DNA from: CAZSXS01 sp964611385 | GTDB lineage: Bacteria; Bacillota; Clostridia; Lachnospirales; CAYPQA01 | DNA length: 19,397 bases | Direction: 5' to 3' | Assembly (NCBI GenBank): GCA_964611385.1 | Contig: CAZSXS010000073.1 | Span: 1-19,397 of the forward strand | Shown: piece by piece, positions 14,452 to 19,397 of the stretch | Position numbering within the stretch: the stretch's first letter is position 1 | How the letters are laid out: each line of letters starts with the position of its first letter | Made by a program: the position numbers and the translations under genes | Notes under the pieces: model-generated | Databases searched by the model: none | Told to the model about the DNA's origin: nothing | Seen by the model: the letters and a program-made list of their open reading frames with translations, nothing else

Positions 14452-17400
14452 GTGTACTATACAAACGAGAAAACTAAAAAAATCAATGAGTATTTAAAAA
14501 CAATCAGCTTTGATGAAGTAATTGATTCAGAAGAATCAAGACAATTGGCCAAGGCCCTGTTTGATTGCATTACAGACGATGATAAGGATACACGTACAAA
14601 TCAGGACAAGCTAAACCAGCTCATCCAGATCATTGATCCCAATGGAGAAAAGCAAATTGATCAATTATTTTCCGACTCAAACTTCTCTGCACTGAAATAT
14701 TTAATGAGCGAAAGATGCGCGCATCTAATGAAGCAGGTTTGGGAGAGAGCAAGTCTTTATCCCTATTCCTTCGGATACTGGAGAAAACCCTATCGGAGTG
14801 TCAACAATACTTGGCTTTATCTTTCAGACAATCTGAACCTTTTAAAGGAAATGGTGTATTCAAATGCCTTTGGAGAATATGATTTGGAAACCCAACTACG
14901 AAAAAAGGCAGAGCACTATAACTACAGTCGATTGACCGCTGCTGTGCTAGCGTATGAACTAGACTCCGACAATGAAAAGATATTGAATATAGCGAAAGAT
15001 ATTATCTACGGTGAAAATGATAACGGCGTTGTATCCAGAGAGCTTATTTATGGCCTCTTAATGAGCAGAAACAAGGAAGCGCATAAGCTGATAGGCGATT
15101 TGCTGCTGGCAGCCAAGCTTCAAGAAGGACTCAGGCAGGCCATTGTGGAATCCATGGATGAGGGTTCAAGAGAAGGATACCTGTACATATTAAATCTGAT
15201 CCTAGAACAAGATTTAGTACGCTTTTCATCCGTGGCAAGAGCCATTGATACCTCGACCGGTCTTGGTTTTCCTCCTGATAAACCCAATGTATTAAAGAAG
15301 TGTATGACCATAGCCTCAGACTGTCTGCATGACAAATCCAAAATCCTAGAATACAGCCAAAGCCCCGACAACCTTCATATTTACATGTCGCTTTGGGCTG
15401 CGGCCTTTGATGAAATCACAGATGCAGAAGAGCTGATACTAACCCTAGTGGAAAGCGAATATAAGTACCGGCGCTTAACCGCATTATATTTCTTAAAGCA
15501 GACCTTTTTTCCTAAGCTTCAAAATAAGATGGCCATTAAACTGCTTCCATCTGAGGATCTTGAGACATTGGCTTGGTGCATGCAAAACTTATTGACCGAC
15601 TGCAGTGTAAATGAATACAGGATTACAAACCCTGGCTTATCCGCAATGCCTTTGGACACTACGCCAAAGGAGCTCTTCCTATTATTACAAACTGCCCTAA
15701 GCCGCCTTTCCAAAAAAGAAATCATATTTCAAGAAAGCGTGTTTTCCTGGTATGGAGTCAAACTCTCTGCCTCTGATATCCTTGAAAAAATGCTGGTCTG
15801 TGTTTCCATGTACGCTGGGGATGAGAACCAGTCCAGTACTTATAATGAGCTTATGGATGCATTTTTGGCCTATACGGATAAAATGAGCGTCGATACCCGT
15901 AGCGGACTTGTGAAGTATCTCCTGTCTACTCCTAAGACGGAGAAACAGAAAACAGCCCTACTCGAAGCACTGGGGGATAAAAGCCCCGGCGTTAGAAGTT
16001 TAGCCCATACGGCTCTAACCAGCCTTGCGCTTTCAGCGGATGATATTCTGAAAGTAGAAGCTGCTTTGCAGTACAAATCAGCCGATCTGAGGAAAAATTG
16101 TATTACCTTACTGCTGCGCCAAGAGCCAGAGTCCCTTTTTGATTGTATTAAGCGACTGATCGAATCCAACTCTGAAAACAAACGGCTGGGGGCAATCGAA
16201 GTGGTTTCTGTCATGAAGGGAGATACGAACTTTGATTCGGTTTATAAAAAATGTGAAAGACTGCTAACGGAATCGACTTCCTTGGCACAGCTTGAAAAAA
16301 TCAGAATTTCTGAAATCATTGACGCTGAATCTCCAGTGTATACGCCAGAAAACGGGTTCGGCTTGTATGACCCAAATGTTTCCTACGCGCCAGTCGTGCC
16401 AAACGAATTTGAGTCCTCTGATGTAAATAATATGCTCAATCCAGATCTCAATCAGCTAAAGGCTTTCTTTACGGATCTTTCCGATTTAATCCACGAAAAC
16501 AGAGCGTATCAATACGAGCGTATCAATCATAACGGGTCAAAAGATACAGTCGTTTTAGGAACTGAGCAATATATTTGGAACATACTAATTGACGCCAATA
16601 AAGCCTTTTGCATTGATAATCTTCCCTTAAGCCAAACGTGGAAGCAGTTTGTTTCAGACAGAGGGACAACGGACAAAGAATTAATGTCCTATGCCTATAC
16701 ATACAGCGTCGTATACGCTGAGCGAGACGACACCTTTACGTTTTTACGGTCCCTTCCCTATCTCGAATTGTGCAAGCGCATTTTATCAGCACTTGTTTTA
16801 GAAATTCCAGCCGAAAAAAGATTTTCTAATGCGCATACAATCGCTTGCAGTCTTTATCATTCTGTTCCCTTAAGCGAGCAGGCCAAGCCTATTCTCGTTG
16901 AAGAGAACCGTCATTATCAACGGTATCATTATTTTTGTGAGACGCTAAAGGTAACTCACTGGTTGTTTGAAATGAAATCTACGGTGTCGACAGACGATCA
17001 ATTTAATGGCTATTTTGACATTTGCTATGCATTTTACAAAGCCTCGGACTATAAAGCCTCTACCTTTTGCAATCTGAGGGTATTAGAAACAGCCGACTAT
17101 GGAAAAGCCTTTGAGTTCGGTATCATCAGCGAAAATGAGCTGTTGCTTGAAATCTGTGGAAGACAATCAAGCCCTCTCCATATCAGCAACTTAACAAGCG
17201 ATACCTATCATGAGTACAAAAAAACCTTGCCTTTCAAAGCCTTGCATGAAAGCGCCGCAAAGGCGATCAAGCGCATTGTGAGCATGGAGCTGTTGAGGGG
17301 TGAAATGCCCACCTGTGTCAGTGATTTGGCTGGCAAGATCCATAAATGTTTTGGTATTGAAGTGTTTGCGGCTATACTGCCAAAAATGGAGAAAGACAGT

Positions 17401-19344
17401 TATGTCCGCGGCTATTTGTTTGTAAATACTGACAGCACAAAGAATCATATGTTCTCTCATCTTCTAAAGTGCAGCTATCCAAACAAGGAAGATGACGCTC
17501 AGAAACTGAAAAGCATTTTAGCTGGAAACAAAATCAGTGATGTACAATTAATAGAGGCGGCCATGTATGCTCCGCAATGGATGGACATTGCCGAAGATTA
17601 TCTGGGTTGGGATGGACTCCGCTGTGCGGCCTGGTACTTTCATGCCCATGTAAATGAACAATTTTCCAATGACAAGCAAAGCATTGTCGCACGCTATTCT
17701 TCCATTGATGCTGCGGACTTCAAGGATGGCGCTTTTGATGTGGCCTGGTTTTGGGAAGCGTATACAACTTTGGGCGAAAAAAGATTTCAGATTGTTTACA
17801 AGGCTGCTAAATATGTGGGATCAGCCGCCCAGCACAAGCGCGCTCAGTTGTTCTCCGATGCCGTTACTGGAAAACTCAATGCCGAAGAATCCCAAAAAAC
17901 CATTGCCGAAAAGCGCAACAAGGATTTGCTTTTGGCTTATGCCCTTATTCCCCTTCAAGATAGACGGGACGCTCTGCATCGATATGAGTTTATTCAACTG
18001 TATTTAAAGCAGTCGAAGCAGTACGGCGCGCAACGCCAGGCCAGTGAAGGAACAGCCGCAAGAATTGCCCTAGAAAACCTTGCCAGAAACGCCGGTTTTG
18101 CCGACAGCAATCGCTTTATGTGGCAAATGGAAACGGATAAATTAGAAGAGCTTGTTGATTTGTTCAAGCCTATGACAATAGAAGATATACAGGTTCAACT
18201 GATATTTGATGAGAAGGGGTTTGGGGAAATCGCCTGTGTGAAAGACGGAAAGAAGCTAAAAGACATTCCTTCAAAGCTGAAAAAGCACCCTGAGATTGAA
18301 AGAATTAAGGTTGTACACAAAGAATTAAAACAGCAGCATCAGCGAGCCCGAGTAAGTCTTGAAAATGCCATGGTCAGCGCGGATGAATTTGAACTTCAAG
18401 AGCTTGACAACTTAGCAAAAAGTCCTGTTCTGTATCCACTGATTCGAAATTTGGTTTTCATAACCGGATCAAAACATGGCTATTATTCCGTTGGCCAATT
18501 GGTTGATTTTGCAGGCCTTGCAAGTCCCATTGACAACAAAAGGCTACGCATAGCCCACCCAGATGATCTATTCAAATTAGGCGTATGGGCGGAGTATCAG
18601 CATGACTTATTTTCAAAGCAAGTTGTACAGCCGTTTAAACAGGTGTTCAGAGAATATTACAAGTCTAATGCAGACGAGCTGCAAACCCTCACCTATTCCA
18701 ACCGCTACGCTGGGCATCAGGTTCAGCCCAAAAGAACGCTAGCACTCCTCAAAAGCAGAGGGTGGACGGCAAACCACGAAGAGGGTCTGCAAAAGGTTCT
18801 GCTAAAAGAAAACTTGATCGTGTCTGTTTGGGCCATGGCCGATTGGTTTTCCCCGGCCGATATAGAGTGCCCTACCCTTGAGACGATAGCGTTTCATGAT
18901 CGAAAGTCCTATACAGCCCGCTCCATAGATAGTATTTCGCCCATCGTCTTTTCCGAGGTCATGCGGGACTTGGATCTTGTGGTGAGTGTCGCTCACGCTG
19001 GTGGCATAGATCCAGAGGCAAGCCTTTCTACCATTGATATGCGGGACAGCCTCCTGTCTGAAATGCTTCGACTCATGAAAATCAAGAATGTGGAGTTAAG
19101 AAAACCTCATGCTTTTATCAAAGGCTCTCTGGGGGAATATACCGTGCATCTGGGCAGCGGAACCGTACAAAAAATGGCTGCGGGAAATATCTACATCATC
19201 CCCGTACATTCGCAGCATAGAGGAAGACTCTTCCTGCCCTTTATGGACGAGGACCCAAAAACCGCTGAAATTATATCCAAGATTATTCTGCTAGCAGAGG
19301 ATAACAAAATCAAAGACCCAGAAATCCTAAATCAGATAAACTAA
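14452..19344 (+). CDS. Very large DUF4132-family (MolR/YehI-like) protein with HEAT-like repeats
   Basis: This 1630-residue protein has no signal peptide or membrane segment, so it is probably cytoplasmic. The N-terminal two thirds are alpha-helical and include HEAT-like repeats around residues 485-560 (ALGDKSPGVRSLAHTAL and the next unit); this arrangement resembles DUF5724. Residues about 1240-1345 and 1364-1515 carry DUF4132 hallmarks: LRIAHPDDL, QPFKQVFREYY, RGW and PIVFSEVMRDLDLVVSVAHAGG. The last ~110 residues match the C-terminal domain often found with it (GSLGEYTVHLGSG, LFLPFMDEDPKTAEIISKIILLAED). No WGR domain is seen. The start is a GTG at 14452, with GAGGTG at 14442-14447 overlapping the previous stop. 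The biochemical function of the family is unknown. Some members elsewhere are encoded near MoxR-type AAA+ and vWA genes. Confidence 0.85.
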   Translation: MYYTNEKTKKINEYLKTISFDEVIDSEESRQLAKALFDCITDDDKDTRTNQDKLNQLIQIIDPNGEKQIDQLFSDSNFSALKYLMSERCAHLMKQVWERASLYPYSFGYWRKPYRSVNNTWLYLSDNLNLLKEMVYSNAFGEYDLETQLRKKAEHYNYSRLTAAVLAYELDSDNEKILNIAKDIIYGENDNGVVSRELIYGLLMSRNKEAHKLIGDLLLAAKLQEGLRQAIVESMDEGSREGYLYILNLILEQDLVRFSSVARAIDTSTGLGFPPDKPNVLKKCMTIASDCLHDKSKILEYSQSPDNLHIYMSLWAAAFDEITDAEELILTLVESEYKYRRLTALYFLKQTFFPKLQNKMAIKLLPSEDLETLAWCMQNLLTDCSVNEYRITNPGLSAMPLDTTPKELFLLLQTALSRLSKKEIIFQESVFSWYGVKLSASDILEKMLVCVSMYAGDENQSSTYNELMDAFLAYTDKMSVDTRSGLVKYLLSTPKTEKQKTALLEALGDKSPGVRSLAHTALTSLALSADDILKVEAALQYKSADLRKNCITLLLRQEPESLFDCIKRLIESNSENKRLGAIEVVSVMKGDTNFDSVYKKCERLLTESTSLAQLEKIRISEIIDAESPVYTPENGFGLYDPNVSYAPVVPNEFESSDVNNMLNPDLNQLKAFFTDLSDLIHENRAYQYERINHNGSKDTVVLGTEQYIWNILIDANKAFCIDNLPLSQTWKQFVSDRGTTDKELMSYAYTYSVVYAERDDTFTFLRSLPYLELCKRILSALVLEIPAEKRFSNAHTIACSLYHSVPLSEQAKPILVEENRHYQRYHYFCETLKVTHWLFEMKSTVSTDDQFNGYFDICYAFYKASDYKASTFCNLRVLETADYGKAFEFGIISENELLLEICGRQSSPLHISNLTSDTYHEYKKTLPFKALHESAAKAIKRIVSMELLRGEMPTCVSDLAGKIHKCFGIEVFAAILPKMEKDSYVRGYLFVNTDSTKNHMFSHLLKCSYPNKEDDAQKLKSILAGNKISDVQLIEAAMYAPQWMDIAEDYLGWDGLRCAAWYFHAHVNEQFSNDKQSIVARYSSIDAADFKDGAFDVAWFWEAYTTLGEKRFQIVYKAAKYVGSAAQHKRAQLFSDAVTGKLNAEESQKTIAEKRNKDLLLAYALIPLQDRRDALHRYEFIQLYLKQSKQYGAQRQASEGTAARIALENLARNAGFADSNRFMWQMETDKLEELVDLFKPMTIEDIQVQLIFDEKGFGEIACVKDGKKLKDIPSKLKKHPEIERIKVVHKELKQQHQRARVSLENAMVSADEFELQELDNLAKSPVLYPLIRNLVFITGSKHGYYSVGQLVDFAGLASPIDNKRLRIAHPDDLFKLGVWAEYQHDLFSKQVVQPFKQVFREYYKSNADELQTLTYSNRYAGHQVQPKRTLALLKSRGWTANHEEGLQKVLLKENLIVSVWAMADWFSPADIECPTLETIAFHDRKSYTARSIDSISPIVFSEVMRDLDLVVSVAHAGGIDPEASLSTIDMRDSLLSEMLRLMKIKNVELRKPHAFIKGSLGEYTVHLGSGTVQKMAAGNIYIIPVHSQHRGRLFLPFMDEDPKTAEIISKIILLAEDNKIKDPEILNQIN

Positions 19345-19356
19345 AAATGTGCCTTT

Positions 19357-19397
19357 CTAAAACCGTGGGGGGAAGGAGAAGAAAACTTTTTTCAAAC
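19357..19397 (+). repeat. Long-hairpin repeat P3 (cut by the window end)
   Basis: It begins 12 bases after the DUF4132 stop. CTAAAACC (19357-19364) matches the P2 flank, followed by a G run, a variable arm (AAGGAGAAGAAAAC), six T residues and the first five bases of the conserved loop (CAAAC). The right arm lies beyond the window. The arm middle differs from both P1 and P2. Confidence 0.75.

Noticed and set aside
17654..18007. Open frame of 117 codons in another frame inside the DUF4132 gene
   Set aside because: It is fully inside a continuous long reading frame and has no independent signal.
14452..19344. Naming the large gene molR or yehI
   Set aside because: It shares the DUF4132 region, but no WGR domain is visible and its domain layout is different and longer, so orthology is not supported.

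Overview
The window reads as chromosomal DNA of a motile, anaerobic, low-to-mid GC Firmicute, most likely a member of Clostridia. The supports are the atpIBEFHAGDC gene order, strong AAGGAGG-type ribosome binding sites with several TTG/GTG starts, a c subunit carrying the Na+-binding residues of sodium-translocating F-ATPases, and a fliD-(fliT-like)-flaG-fliS flagellar block. All genes lie on the + strand. No tRNA, rRNA, CRISPR array or transposase gene was seen. The species cannot be named from this sequence.

Region 1 (1-6733) is the F1Fo ATP synthase operon: the 3' end of atpI, then atpB, E, F, H, A, G, D and C, all intact with their catalytic motifs. A ~100-bp element with terminal inverted repeats sits directly after the atpB stop, between atpB and atpE. 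Region 2 (6734-7296) has no genes and is packed with repeats: a 28-bp perfect palindrome (P1), a second copy of the ~100-bp element (reversed), a Rho-independent terminator, and an inverted relative of the first palindrome (P2).

Region 3 (7297-10379) encodes an ABC exporter of the ABC-2 class, with two different permeases and one ATPase, followed by a GNAT acetyltransferase. Region 4 (10390-13874) is a late flagellar operon. It starts with a near-consensus sigma-28 promoter and encodes the filament cap FliD, a FliT/FlgN-like helical protein, FlaG and the flagellin chaperone FliS, and it ends in a terminator. Region 5 (13902-19344) begins with the third copy of the ~100-bp element and then carries a tightly coupled two-gene unit: a 138-residue protein whose C-terminal part resembles a beta-grasp (ubiquitin-like) fold, and a 1630-residue DUF4132-type protein with HEAT-like repeats. 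The window ends inside a third copy of the palindrome family (P3).

The ATP synthase, exporter and flagellar genes are ordinary in content. The least understood material is the beta-grasp-like/DUF4132 pair and the two repeat families. In one of these families the palindrome arms change sequence in a compensated way while the loop stays constant.
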